A DNA stretch of 64,000 nucleotides. Source: Caprimulgus europaeus. Taxonomy: Eukaryota > Chordata > Aves > Caprimulgiformes > Caprimulgidae. Positions 34,491-46,220 of this stretch are shown one piece after another. The stretch is from assembly GCA_907165065.1 (NCBI GenBank), contig OU015524.1:930001-994000 (forward strand), in the 5' to 3' direction. Every line of letters starts with the position of its first letter. Within the stretch, counting starts at the first letter, position 1. Position numbers and translations under genes: made by a program. A model generated the notes under the pieces. That model made no database searches. It was not told the DNA's origin and was given only the letters and a program-made list of their open reading frames with translations.

Positions 34491-36824
34491 CCTGCATCCC
34501 TGGCCCCATTTTTCCCCTGGGTTTCTATTCCTGAGGTGTGCCAGAGGCAGCTGCCACGGAGGGACCTCAGGCTGGAGCAGGGCAGCCCTTCTGCTGGAAA
34601 TGGCACCTTAGAGAGATCTCACGATGAGCTTGGTTCAGTCCAGCTGAAGCACCAGGTCTCTGCCCTGGGAGGGAGGTTGCCATCTGCACAGAGGACAAAA
34701 CGGGAGATTGTGTTTTGGGATTTGGCATGTGTCTTCAGAGAGCCTTTGCTCTCAGAAAAGTCTGAGCAGTCGCTCCAAACCTCTTACATTGGGAGGAGAA
34801 AGGCTGGACACGTGGGTATTTGTGGGCTCCCTCCGCTCGTGCCGCAAGAGGCCTCGTGTGGATCTGCTTCAGCCAGTACAGGCGACACACGGGCACGTGT
34901 GTGTGCTGACTCTGGGACATGAGCAAAAAGGGAGAAGAATCATGTGCTCAGCCTGTGCTCCAGCAGCATTTCAAGTTATTTAGGGTTTCAGCATAACTTT
35001 TTTTATGAGTGGGTATTTTAAAACTAAGTAATAAAAGGGATTTTGGAGAGAATTGATGTAGATCTGTGGTATGGTGGAAGGAAGTGCCCTGAAGAAAGAC
35101 CCTGAGACAGGTGGCTCATTCAGGTTGTAATTAAGGCACAAAGAGCAGGTGAGGGGAGGGACAAGCCTCCAGCCCCTTCACCCTTCTCCTTAAACAAAGA
35201 CCTTTACAAATATGTGTGTATTGGAGCCTTCGGTCTGCAAATTTCTCTCTCGCTCACACCATCATAAAAGATTCAGAGGGCTGTATCTTTTTGATTACTA
35301 ATTTATGCTGTTTACAGACTGGGTAAGGGGAAAAGAAGAAAAGCTCTGAAAACTCTAGGAGCTGGGCTTTACTTTTAGGAGAAACCTAACAAGATGACTA
35401 ACAGTGCTGAACAAGGCCTGATGTGAGGACGAGTCTGTGGCCAGGGCTCATGGGGATGCTGGTTTCACCCCGAATTCGGGCCAGTCTTGTGTTCTTAGCT
35501 TCAGCCGCCTTCTTCCTCTGTCTTTCCTTGGACCAGCCTGGGGCTGACGAGGCGCAAAGTGCCCCATCCCCAAGCACAGTAGAGCTGTGATGTCCTTCTT
35601 GGAGTTTGCAGATGGCAAGAAGTGTTTTGGCTTTTGGCAGGGGAGGGTTTTGCTCTTGCCTGGCTGCGAGGCTGCAGGTACCATACCACTCCCATCAGCT
35701 GCTCTGCGCTGCTCTCATCCCTGATACTCACGTTTCCATACCGAGCCCTGATTTTTGTTAGTAGGAGTGCGAGGAATGTAGGTCCAAGCCCTTCGTCTTG
35801 GCCCTCTGCAACTTCATTTTCTTCCTGATTGCTCTTTTTCCTTTCCACTAGCCAAGCAGAAGCCTGACTTTCCTCCTCCACAGCAGTGCAGTCAGCACAT
35901 TGAAGGTCTACACTTTATAATCCCTTTGCATCTTCTTCCTGGATTTCTTAAACTCATTTGCCCATCTAAATACGTGAGCAAAGCTCTTCCTCTCTTGCCT
36001 TGAATGGATCCAGACAGCCTTAAATTAAAATAAAAAATGGCATTGGGGTCCTGTCACTACTTGAGAAAAGCCAGAGGAATCAAATGAAGGCCATCACCAT
36101 CCCCAATTCACACGTTTGTGGGAAGGAAAATTGAAAATTCAGCACCATGACTGAGAGATGGAGGCCCAGTTTGTCATCTCCTCCTCCTAAAAAAGCCACA
36201 TCGTAGTGATTTGATAGATCACAGGGATCTCTGCCCCTGAAACAGAAAGGGGAGATGCTCTTTCGCTGGTGATGTGAAATAGAAGCCACAGCGAGCCAGC
36301 TGGGGACGTGTGTCCCCTGTGAGGCATGTGAATGGTGAGTCGGTGACATCGCTTGGGCTGAGCCCGAGTGCTGGCTCAGCTGGGGCTCAGGCAGAGCCCC
36401 GCAGGGATGGTGGTTCCAGGAGAACACGAAAGGGTGAATAAATCAGCGTCACACTGTAAAATGTTGGTGTCCATGTGACAGACACGATTTAGGGTGCAGA
36501 GTGCAGGTTTCTGTTAGCATGTGAGCGGGCTCAGCTGGGCCTTGTGTCTGCAGTTGTGTTCACTAGAACACGTGCAATGTGTCCCCGGATCTGCTCCCTT
36601 TAACCTGCACGGAGGTTCCTCTCTCGGCTGCTGGACTCAAGGCAGCTTCATCAGCAGTTCACTCTTCTTTTTAAAAATCAGAAGAGCTTACAGAAACATT
36701 TTACTAAGAGGCAAGGCTGGCGCTGACACATGTAGAAGGAGGGGGAGAGTAGCTGTCATAAATAGATTTTTTTATTTGCTTTTCTAAAAGTTTAACAGGA
36801 CTGAACGGTCAGGCCTGAAACTCT
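34491..36824. other. single-copy noncoding DNA
   Basis: No gene or named repeat recognised. Several open frames of 110-130 codons occur on both strands, overlapping each other, as expected in moderately GC-rich sequence. Confidence 0.55.
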
Positions 36825-37065
36825 GCACCGCGCCTCCGCAACCCGCACCGCCCCGACACCCGCACACGGACCCCCAGAAACCCCCCCACACGCCAGCACA
36901 CGCTTCCCTAGCTCAGAATAACCCCTTCCCCGACGTGCACCGAGTGCCAGGGCACAGCGGCTCGTGTAACTGAGCGCTGAGCTCCTGAAAATAGCAGCGC
37001 TGGCACGGGCTGAGCGACAGCAGCGCCGCCGTGCCAGTCGTGTGCGCCGCGCAGCCTGCGTGCAG
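36825..37065. promoter_or_regulatory. compact non-repetitive CpG island, possible orphan promoter
   Basis: I count about 27 CpG dinucleotides in roughly 240 bp, at an estimated two-thirds GC, between AT-rich flanks (TTTTTTTATTTGC at 36768 and the AAATCGGATATTTAGCC word near 37221). Unlike the arrays at 20-21.5 kb, it has no tandem structure. GCGCCGCCGTGCC and GTGCGCCGCGCAGCC carry several Sp1/NRF-like GC words. A CCAAT word (GCCAATC) occurs at 37081-37087 on the plus strand. No first exon can be defined, and a minus-strand frame of 125 codons (36792-37169) is Arg/Ala-rich, as GC-rich DNA gives by chance. It could be the start of an unannotated transcript or an intragenic island. Confidence 0.6.
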
Positions 37066-37269
37066 CATTCCTGCTCTGAAAGCCAATCTCTGCCTGGTAC
37101 GGACTGGTATGGTCTGAAAAAAAGAAATGGGGGGAGAAAAACCAACCCAACTGTGGTCTTGGCTGACATTCTCTGTCAGCCAGTGCAATCTGTGCTCCTG
37201 ATGTTTACTGCTGCAAGCTAAATCGGATATTTAGCCAAATTTCAATTCCTGCTACAAATAAAGCTCAAT

Positions 37270-37297
37270 TTGTGTGTGTGTGAGAGAGAGAGAGAGA
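37270..37297. repeat. (TG)n(AG)n microsatellite
   Basis: Compound dinucleotide repeat, about six TG followed by about seven GA units. Confidence 0.9.
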
Positions 37298-37299
37298 TG

Positions 37300-37560
37300 A
37301 TTGCTCATTTAAATGACAACTTTATATATGATAATTACAGTCATTAATGAAGACACACTTACTTTACCATAGATTATGAAGATAAAAGAAGATCGCCCAA
37401 GAATCACATTCTGGTATAGACTAGAGTCAATAAGAAAATTAGTCCAAATACTATCCGGAAAATTGTTCTTAAATAATGCCCTAAAGGTTAAAGGAACAAT
37501 GGGTGGAAATGCAATGGAAAAAATTAAAAAACACACTAGAGGTCACTGTTGCTACTTGAG
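37300..37560. promoter_or_regulatory. AT-rich candidate conserved element
   Basis: Unique sequence with TATATATGATAATTACAG, CAGTCATTAATGAAGAC, AACAATGGGTGG (a SOX-type ACAAT word) and low CpG. A 71-codon plus frame (37376-37591) is Lys/Arg-rich without a known domain. The texture is that of amniote conserved noncoding DNA; not tested. Confidence 0.3.
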
Positions 37561-40324
37561 CAAAAGCTTTTTCTGCTTCCTTTTAGTTTAAGACACTAAA
37601 GATCAAACATTTCAGCAGAAAAAAAAAAAGTACTTCTGTTTCCATATATTTCCAAGCATGTACAGTTTGATATCCTGAAAAAATAAACAATATATTGATA
37701 CGGACCGGATGGTCGTGCCACGGCTGTGGAAATGGCCTGTGCTGTACATACAGAGAACTGGAGCTGTAGGACAATGCAGTTCTATTTCTTGCAGCATCTT
37801 TCATACAAATGGCATCCCCAAACACTTTATAGCTTGTAGCATTAAATAATATAGCTTTAAATTACAGAGATAAATAATCAGTGGGAGAGGAATTAAATGT
37901 TATGGGCAAGGGACAAAAGAAATGTTAGATATCCGAAAGCTGTGCGAAGGCATAAATTGCAAATCAGAGCCAAAGATAAATGAGGAAGCCAAACAATTAA
38001 GTCTTGTAATGCAAGAGAAAATACCTCAGTCTTCCCAAATTATTTATGAGCTGGGTATTAAAAGGGAAGCAATCGTTTTATATCATACAGTCCTGTGCCT
38101 AAGCGTCTTTATAAATATCTATGTGTGTATGCAGTGTGTGTCTGTCTGTATAGGTATTTATGTCTGAAGGAGAAATCCCTGCGAGGGCCCAAGGCTGTAG
38201 ACACTCACTATAAATGCAGGGCTGGACCATGGCATGGTGCATTTGTTACTGCCTCCAGCAATTAATAAGGGCTGGATTTAGAGGAACATTTTTACTCATT
38301 GGTGTGGAGAATAAAATCATACACTTCATGTAAGGGGAATATTGCCACCATGGACTTCAATGCAGAAGGTGAAATGCTCCTGCAGAATGCAGTTCTCTCT
38401 CCAGGGTCTTGGTTGCCTTTCGAATGCCAACAACCAGTTTCTCTAACAGCTCAAGCAATTAAGCTACCAGTGTAATAATGAGTAGTGCAAGTGAGTGAGA
38501 AGGTGGGTAGGTGGAGGATTTCTGAAGAACATTGTCCTATGTTTGATCTGCAAGCTCTAATTACCGTCTTTCAGAGCTGCCACTGAATTGGACAGGGGTT
38601 TAGGAGGTTGCCCAGGGACGGTTGCTGTATCCAATGAGTCCCTTACCTGCTAATGTCATTGGGATCAGCATTTCCAGCTCCACAGGAGCAGTATGAGAGC
38701 TTGAGATGTTTTTCCAGCTTTTCCTCAGGTGGTCTTTTGGAAACCTTGTGGATTTTACCTCCATAGATCTGTTGCCCCTGCAAATAAGGAACTCAAGGAT
38801 TATTATCTCATACCTGCAAATTCTGTCCTTTTCTTGTGCTAAGGCATATCTTTTGCAAGTTATCTGCCATCTTATTGTCCCTTCTGTCTGTGTGCCTGGT
38901 ATTTTCACTATCCTGGCAGCCCACTTGGCTCTACAGTGGCTGGCTGTGGGGTGTCTGGACAGTTGGCCACTGCCACACAGATTGGCTCTGTATCTCCTGT
39001 CTGTTGGTGGCCTGGCGTCACTCAGTTCTAGGGTTTGCAAATGTTGGCAGCTCAGGATCATCCCCAAAATACAACACTGAATTACAGAACTGAGAGAGCA
39101 GCAGCAAGAATTCCTGTACATGCATTCTGTATGTATACAATATCAATGTATAGGTTTGATACAAGTCAGGGCCATGTTAAAGCCTCAGGCTGTTCTGGGT
39201 TGGGTTTTTTGGTGTTTTTTTTTCTTTCCCCTGTAGTTGTAATATTATTTTTTTGCTGAGCCAGTTTCTTCTTACAGCATTAGGCATGGCCCTGGCTTTT
39301 CCTGTGACTCCACCCAGACCTGCAGTGTGTTATATTTAGACATCTAAAGCACTCCCTGGTACCAAAGCAGCTTTATTACAAGGTGGAAGTTTCTTTGGGT
39401 GAGGATCCATTAGCAGCTGCTGAGGGGATGTTGGACCCACACAGTCAGTTTTCCTCAGTGGTATTTGTGTCTGAAATTTTCCCTTTAGCCATCTTTGGAC
39501 TGAGAAATGCTCTTCATTCTAGACAGAGCAATGCTAATGAGCAAAGTTGGGGTAGGAAACTAGAGAAGTCACCCAAAACAATGTGTATGAGCCAGGACAT
39601 TCAGTCTTGGCTGCCCAGTCTGAGGCACCTTAGAGAGATCTCACTTTGAGAGAGCTGTCCAAGCATTTTGTGGAAACCCAACTCCTGTAGCTTCTTGTGG
39701 CTGTGGGCTTAAACTGGATGTGGCTGAGAGCAGGGTATGAGGGAAGGAGGGAATAAATAACTTAGAGAGACTGGCAGAAAAGTTCATTTGTTTGCCCTTA
39801 CCTGTTTGCGTTGGGTTTGCGTTGGTGTAACGCCTGGTCTTCAGTCCTCTTATTTAGTCTTCACTTGAACAAACCTCTTCTCACCAAAGCCAGTAAAGAA
39901 GAGGGGATCACTGAGGGTGGATGGCCAAATGTGTTGCAAGAGGAATATTTCCTAGGTTAGGGTGAGAGTGAGGGATTCTGCAGAGTAAGAAGGGCTCGGT
40001 GGAAGGTCCTGCCCTTTCTCTCTAAGAGGAAGTATAGGCCAGAGGATAAGATGATTCGTCATTAGCTCTCTTTCCTCGTTTGTCTTCTCCAAGTTTAGCA
40101 GCAAAGCCCTGTCCCTTCTTCCTTTCACACCACCCTTCAAATTCCATTCCTACCATGCAGCCTTTGGTGACCCTTAGAACCAGAGACAGACTCCTGAACG
40201 CTCCTTCCCTCTGCCATGTGCCGTACATCTCCGTCCCTCCGCTGCGGGCGCTTGCTGTGCAGATACCTCCTCCTCTGAGGTGTCAAAGCCAAGGCCAAGG
40301 TGGTGTGGTTGCCAGGGAGTTACA
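37561..40324. other. single-copy noncoding DNA
   Basis: 37840-38060 is AT-rich and could extend the element to its left. GT-rich words occur near 38120-38160. A T/G-rich tract is at about 39196-39250. A 173-codon minus frame (38600-39121) has no recognisable domain. Confidence 0.5.
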
Positions 40325-40545
40325 CTGTATGGCCCAGCAGCGCGGCTTGGGAATCAGCTCATGGGTGAACTGGTGAATTCCCAGCCCTGCCACCAAGCTG
40401 GGCAGGTAATTTCCTCTTTCTGTTTTCTCTCCCACCTTATTTTTGTCCTATAAATCCTTTAGAGCAGGGAATATCTGTGACTCTGAATACACAGCACCTA
40501 GAGTAATAGCTGCTAGACATTACTGCAGTGCCTGTTATAAATAAC
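40325..40545 (+). mobile_element. MIR/CORE-SINE-like remnant with an amniote LINE-type tail
   Basis: The left part (CCCAGCCCTGCCACCAAGC, GGCAGGTAATTTCCTC, TTTTCTCTCCCACC) has the order of a MIR core ('ggctctgccactaacc...gcaagtcacttcccctctctg'). The right part (TTTAGAGCAGGGAATATCTG, then ACACAGCACCTAGAGTAATAG) matches an old amniote repeat tail that usually reads 'tttggggcagggactgtct...acagcgcctagcacaatgg'. Both are diverged; joining them as one insertion is inference. Confidence 0.5.
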
Positions 40546-40839
40546 TGGAAGGTGATTTAGCATTTTTAAGGACTACAGTGTTTATCTCCTTGCCAGCCTT
40601 TTTTCCCCTCATTTTTTTTCCCTTTGTCTATTCAGTGATCACTTTCTCTGAATAAGAGCAGAATCTTGCTTCCTTTATGAAGCACACAATGAAAATGTGA
40701 AAACTCTAGGTACTGCCTCAATATTATTGAGAAACAATAAAAACATGTCTTAGTATCAGGCAATCACTGCATGAGAGAGAGAGAGGCAGGAAATAAAAGA
40801 ATGATGTCGCATGCCCTTGCTGAACAAATATTAGCTCTT

Positions 40840-41060
40840 CAGGGTACTGTGTTATCACAAAGCACTTAAGAAATCCAAATTATTATAACAGTCTGAACCA
40901 AACTTGCTCAGTTCCTTCCCTGTCACTCAGCTGCTAATGTTATTTTAATCAAAGATTTGATCAACAGTATTAGGCAGATCACAGTGAAAATTAACACGTA
41001 CACTTCTCGCTGGGCAGGAGATTATTGTTTTTAAATCTGCATTTAGTTTCCTACTACCCA
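40840..41060. promoter_or_regulatory. candidate regulatory stretch with paired TCF/LEF-type sites
   Basis: ATCAAAG at 40948-40954 is followed one base later by TTTGAT at 40956-40961, giving two opposed TCF/LEF-like cores. AAATTATTATAACAG and GTGAAAATTAACACG words lie to either side. Two sites may be chance; the surrounding AT-rich unique sequence makes a regulatory role plausible. Confidence 0.25.
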
Positions 41061-41209
41061 GAGTGATTTCTTTGGAGTTAAGCACAGCAGCCACACTACA
41101 AAGTCTGGTATCTTGGTGTCAGTGGGAATAGTCCCAGTACCAACAATTTTTCCTCAGAGCAGAGGTTTGAGGATTTTGAAAGAAACCCATTCCTGTCAGT
41201 TTTAGTGTC

Positions 41210-41765
41210 AGGAGGAGAAGGAGCTTTCCCCTGTGCGGCTTCAGGTGTTGCGCGAGTGCTGCTGGACGAAGGCGGTTGCTCTTGCACTTGGGTTCACGGG
41301 GTAAATCATCTCAGTGGCCTTTTAATTAAAGCTGGGTAATGGAAACTTAGAATAGTCACTTTAGGGACAAGACACGTTTGCTCCATTGGCCCTAACTGCC
41401 TCTCCCAGCAGGGTGACTGAAGCAAATACTCCTGTTTCCCGGGAGCATCAGGGGACAAGCAGCCCAGGGGGGCCCCGGATCTGCTGCGCAGAAGGTAGCC
41501 CAGGTCCTGGAGACCTGCACCCTTCTCCTTCCCTGCCTGCTGCTCCTCTCCCAGCTGACTTGGGCAGACAGCATAGCCGAACCCTGAAGAGCCTGTCCCT
41601 CTTGGGAAGAGCTTCCACCACCCCGTGCCGCTGCCTTGGCCGAGTGAGCGAGCGCTGGAGCAGGATGTGGGGTTTCAGTTCCTCCGAAGGGCCCGGGGAG
41701 AGGCGGTAAATCAGCGCCCTGCACTCACATCCAGGCCGGTAGCGCGGTCCGGAATCCGCATAACA
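41210..41765. promoter_or_regulatory. weak CpG-rich patch
   Basis: CpGs cluster at 41235-41285 (GTTGCGCGAGTGC, GACGAAGGCGG) and at 41575-41762, where I count about 15 in 185 bp (GGCCGAGTGAGCGAGCGC, GGCCGGTAGCGCGGTCCGG). The middle is less dense. Overlapping open frames of 107-114 codons on both strands follow from the GC content. It may be a minor promoter or simply GC-rich sequence. Confidence 0.35.
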
Positions 41766-42971
41766 GAGCTGCAACATGATGGCACGAGACATTTAACTGA
41801 TGTCAAATGTAAATCCCTATTAAAGAGAGTGTTCTCTAGTCTGCACCAGGCCATCCATTCTGGTAATCTCATTCCATATTTCTTTTATTGTTGAAAGAAG
41901 ACGTAGATTAATGACAGAACGAATCGTAGTAGAAGGAACGCGCTCCTTATAAGGCAGGCTTGGGGGAGAGATGGTGGAAATCCTAACATAGGACGACTTT
42001 GTTGCCAGAGAAAGTTGCATTTGTACCATTTATATTTGAAAATCCTTCACCCAGGTCAGCACAGTTCAGCCAAATTAACTCCATCTGGGTAGATGGAGCT
42101 GAGGATTACCTGTCAGGGAGAGCCCCGGCACGGCACGCTGGAACTCAGTGCCACGCTTTAAAAGCCCCTTAGTGCCCGTGGGGGATCCGTTGTGACCGGG
42201 GGGGCTGCACAACGCCTGTTTGTTCAGCCCTCTCCCAGCTCCTCCGCCCCGACTCGCTGTTGCCGTTTAGAGAAGTGTGGTTGTGGTTCTCGATGGCCTT
42301 GAGTTAATACACAGCCTCCCTAGACAAGTGAACGTTTGCTATTTGCACCGCTGTCAGCACATGGTGCTTAGTGAGATTCCTGCGATGATTTCTAAAGCCT
42401 CAGGCTCTGGAGTCACATGAACATAGACTCATCCCTAGCTTCTTGTTAAAAAAACCCAAAACCAACCAACAACCAAAAAAAACCCAACCACAAACAAAAG
42501 CTTTGATCTCCATGAGTAGAGAAGAAAAGGACAGAAGTGCGGTGCCAATTTGCCTGTTCCAAACAGTGCATGGCAAATGGAAACAGTGCATTTGTAACGG
42601 CCCCACAGTGTTAAAACTCAGCCCGTGATGGAGAGAAGAGGCTGGTGCAGTCATTTGAGAGCTTCAAGGCACCATGAAGCCACATGGTGCTGTAGGGAGG
42701 TTTGAGGTATCTGAGTATCTACTGGTCCAGTCACCTGTGGGTGGTTAAGCTCCAGTTAACATGCAGGACCGCGGGTGTCCCCCAGCCGTTCCCCTGCCGC
42801 TCATTGGCAAGCCTGGGCTTGCTCAGGGCCACCCAGAACACCAGCAGAGAGAGGAAGCAGTGCTTCCCACTCCTCAGTACCCCACTGTTAGAGCAGTTAC
42901 CTGGAGGTGAGAGATCCCCTCCTCTGCCTGGGGCTGTCTGTGCTCCCCTCTCCTTTCTGTCCTGGGATCTC
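41766..42971. other. noncoding DNA with an A/C-rich tract
   Basis: Mixed unique sequence. 42110-42270 retains moderate CpG. The A/C-rich tract is listed separately at 42447-42499. No gene seen. Confidence 0.55.
42447..42499. repeat. A/C-rich low-complexity tract
   Basis: A-runs broken by CCC and CC (AAACCCAAAACC, CCAACAACC). Similar tracts occur near 5053-5091 and 23880-23922, and T/G complements near 24870-24893 and 39196-39225. They look like low-complexity DNA rather than copies of one insertion. Confidence 0.8.
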
Positions 42972-43195
42972 TCACAGGATCCCAGAGTGGTGGGGTTGGA
43001 AGGGACCTCAGGAGATCATCCAGTCCAACCCCCCTGCCAAAGCAGGTTCCCCACACCAGGTTGCACAGGAAAGTGTCCAGGTGGGTTTGAACATCTCCAG
43101 AGAAGGAGACTCCACACCCTCTCTGGGCAGCCTGGCCCAAGGCTCTGGCACCCTCACAGGAAAGACATTTTTCCTTAAGTTTGTCTGGAACTCTC
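42972..43195 (-). mobile_element. CR1 LINE 3' end, minus strand
   Basis: The plus strand shows the reverse complement of an avian CR1 tail: CACAGGATCCCAGAGTGG, GGTTGGAAGGGACCTCAGG, AGATCATCCAGTCCAACCCC, GGTTGCACAGGAAAGTGTCC, AGGTGGGTTTGAACATCTCC, AGAGAAGGAGACTCCACACC, CTCTCTGGGCAGCCTGG and CACCCTCACAGGAAAGAC. The element reads on the minus strand with its 3' end at 42972 and is 5'-truncated near 43195. Divergence is lower than in the other LINE pieces here, so this is the youngest one. No coding capacity remains in the fragment. Confidence 0.95.
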
Positions 43196-44962
43196 ATGGG
43201 CATACCACAGACTCATGGGTGAGAGGCTGCCTTGTCAAAGCTGGTGGAGATGCAAGGTTTTGTTAAATATTCCTTGGCCTGTGGAGAGTCACTACGACCC
43301 TAGTCCAGAGTGGAGGAAGGGCACGTACTCTGGTCCATCGTCAGATCTCAGGAGAAAACTCAGCAGTCTGCTTCTGAGGGCTTCTTTAGCGAAGAGACTG
43401 GTACTGGCCGTGAGAAACCGAGAGTGACAGTGAAGGCACCACGCCCCCAGGGTACCTGTAGCCCAGGATGAAGGCTGTTCCCAAGTCACTACGTGTGGGA
43501 GGTTGCTAAAGGAGCTGGGGCTTGAACTGCGGGGTGTGTCCTCAGAGTGACTGGGCAGTGGCCAGGAAGGGGGAGGACACGATCAGGTCCTTGGCTGTTT
43601 TTGTGCAGGGTGTTTAACGGCGCTTTTTTAACACTGCGTTAGTTTTGGGTTAGAAGGAGCCTTCTCTTACCCCTGTAGGAAAATGTTTTGGGTGTTGATG
43701 GAGACAGAGGAAAAATGATCCTTGATCAACCCAAACAGGTTTTATTTTTCCATTTCAGCCACTGGAGGGAAAAGAAAAAAAAGAAAAAAAAAGAAAAAAT
43801 AGTGGTTAGTCCAGGCCTAATCTGGAGATGTATATTTTAGGCATTGCATTATGCTGAATATGTGCATTACATAGCAGAGTAAAAATCCATGCCCATTATT
43901 GTGCCTGTTCAGTAGCCACTTTTCAAATTGAAATATCTCAGCCATTTTAAATGACGTTTTTATTTTTGCAAAGACGCTAGAAGCAATTAGAGGGCAATAT
44001 TGACTGTTCACTTGCCAAATTCCACTGTTCCAGTGAAAGCTGCTTTTGAGTTACTGTACACAAGTGCAAAAAGCATCTCAAATCATTTTACATACATTAC
44101 AAGCACAACCAAAAAGAAATCACCGTTTAAAAGAAAAGAAAAGGCCATTTATAAAATAAATGCTTGCTCCCAAGTTGAAGCCATGTGTCAGCCTAGAGCA
44201 ATCCTGAGTTATGAACCCCTGGAAAAAAACAGTTGTTTGCAGTGCAGATGCTGAGACTGACAATTAAAGCAGAGGCTGGCGAGGAGAGGTCTCGTGCTGG
44301 TGTTCTGCACAGGGAGAGTTCTCCAAATGCCTTTGGTGGGAGAGGCGATAAATGTTGTGTCTCCTCTGTCAGTAACATTTGGTGGTTACCTGTTTTAGCT
44401 GTTTCTTTCCTAATAAAAAAGTAACAATGTGAAACTCTTGCATGTGACCGTGTACAAATGACCAGGGTGGATTGGCTGTTACTTGAAAAAATGGTGATGA
44501 ACCCATCTTTGCAGAATTCAAGGCTGCTTCCAGTTCTCCTGAAGGGCTATTAATTAATTTCTCCTCAGCACTAATTTGTGCAGCAGGGGCGTTCTTGGAG
44601 AGTCGAGTAAAGGCACTGGTAAGTCATCCCCAAACTTCTCTGAGGAGCTAAAGCACAAGAGGTTGTTCGTATTCAGAGAAAACTATCAGGATCCTATTGC
44701 AGGGATGCTCCTGGCTTGAGGGGTTGGCAGGTGATCCTGGCTCACCTGGCAGGGGATGGCAGCAGGTCCTGTCACCCCCTGGGGGGTTTGTTCTCCACCC
44801 ACACTTTGTCTGTGCGGGGTAAGGGGCTGCTGCCTTTGGGATCAGATTCTCGGGGGGTGTGGTTGTGTTAAAAGCTGCTGTTGGGGTAGATCGTGGGCTC
44901 TGCTCTGTTATCTGCCATTAATTTATCTGTGGGCTATGAGCCAACATCTGTCTCCTCTGCCT
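43196..44962. other. single-copy noncoding DNA
   Basis: An A-rich simple tract is listed at 43770-43799. 43810-44180 is AT-rich. No gene or other repeat recognised. Confidence 0.55.
43770..43799. repeat. A-rich GAAAA-type simple repeat
   Basis: A-runs interrupted by single G. Low-complexity DNA. Confidence 0.85.
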
Positions 44963-45059
44963 CAGGGCTTGATTCTCATTAATACTGAGGCCTCGTTACA
45001 CCTTCTTGGCAGTGACGAATGGCCTTGCAGCAGGTTATTTACACCCGTTTAGTGGCCCC
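44963..45059. repeat. degenerate palindromic amniote repeat
   Basis: The words AGGGCTTGATTCTCATTAA, TACTGAGGCCTCGTTACACC, AATGGCCTTGCAGCAGG and TTATTTACACCCGTTT-AGTGGCC follow an old amniote repeat that reads about 'agggcctgattctcatttacactgagg ... gtggccttaa ... tttacaccc'. Copies of this family are short and palindromic. Family recall is from memory; diverged. Confidence 0.4.
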
Positions 45060-46148
45060 TTTTTTCACTTGTGACATTCTTTTTGGCCTTTCCAACATGT
45101 TGCCCTGAAGAACTCGCGAGTGTTTTGCTCTTGGCCCCGTGTTTTCATTACTGTGTTGTCTGCCCTCATGCATGGAAAACAGAGATGTTATCTGCCAGAA
45201 ATGAGTGAGGTTTTATCACAGTGGGCCAAGCAAATGCCATGATTCCGTGTAAGAGGATGAGCAGCGTGGATGAGTTGCACAGTCAGTCTGCGTAAGCAGA
45301 AGCCGGGACGAGAGGAGGCGCGGTGGCTTCCCTTCCTTTCCAGTAAAGTGTTGTCCTAGAAGCAAACTGGGGTGACACTTTATGCACTGGGGAAGATTCC
45401 CCTTATGTTACACAGCTGAGTGGCGCAAATACACATTTCTCTGCTCTTGTCTTCTCTCCCCCTGCCTTAGGGGAGCTGGGGTTTTTCCTGGGACATCCCA
45501 AACAGAGTTGCTCTATCTCTGGTATTTTCTGGTGTTTGTGAAAACAATTTTCTCCTTCATTTCAAAATAACAATGGAGTGCCCCACCACGTGCCTGTGAG
45601 AGAGGAGGCAGGGCAACCCTGTTAAGAATTCAGCCACAGCCATGCAGAAGAGGAACGGGGTTATTTGAGTGGAGTGACACGAGGGTGATGGTTTGTAGGC
45701 TGCACTGAGCCATTGTTCATGGGAACACAGTCCTTATTTATAAATTATAAGTACAGATCTGCTAACTGCCCAACTGAGGACACTTACTTGTCTGCACACT
45801 TCAATCCAAGTGCAGTAAATAACAGATCAAACGTTCACCATCCGTATAATAACAAGGATCTGATCCAAAGCACATTTTTATTTCTAGAGGGTTACCTTAG
45901 ATCACGTTGTGTTTTGTGGTGCCACATATGGATGTGTGGTGATTTAAAGGAAAATAAGGGACAGAGCTGAAAAAGATTGTCATTGCCAGTTGGAACTCTA
46001 GATGCAACTGGAGACACTGTCTGAAAAGTAGCACCTAGCCAATATCTGGTAATACAGTGCCATTTATTTTACCTTGTTTTATGCTGTTTTCAGTTAGCTC
46101 TTAAAGTTTTGAAACAATTAAAATGGAAAATTTTTAAAAAGCCTACTG
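45060..46148. other. single-copy noncoding DNA
   Basis: Nothing recognised; 45720-46140 is AT-rich. Confidence 0.55.
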
Positions 46149-46220
46149 TCAGGGATTCAAAGTAATACCCAAAGCTTCTACTGACTTCAGTGGAAATGAG
46201 AGGTGCTCTTTGGCTCTGGG
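46149..46220. repeat. degenerate palindromic amniote repeat
   Basis: CAGGGATTCAAAGTAATACC, CTACTGACTTCAGTGGAAAT and GAGAGGTGCTCTTTGGCTC follow the plan of an old repeat with 'cagattttcaaaggtattt' arms about a 'ccattgacttcaatgggag' centre. The central CTGACTTCAG is itself nearly palindromic. Edges approximate. Confidence 0.4.

Noticed and set aside
38600-39121. 173-codon minus-strand frame
   Set aside because: No domain or conserved motif; a 124-codon frame overlaps on the other strand.
5053-42499. A/C-rich tracts as copies of one mobile element
   Set aside because: They share only base composition; no common flanks or target-site duplications were seen.
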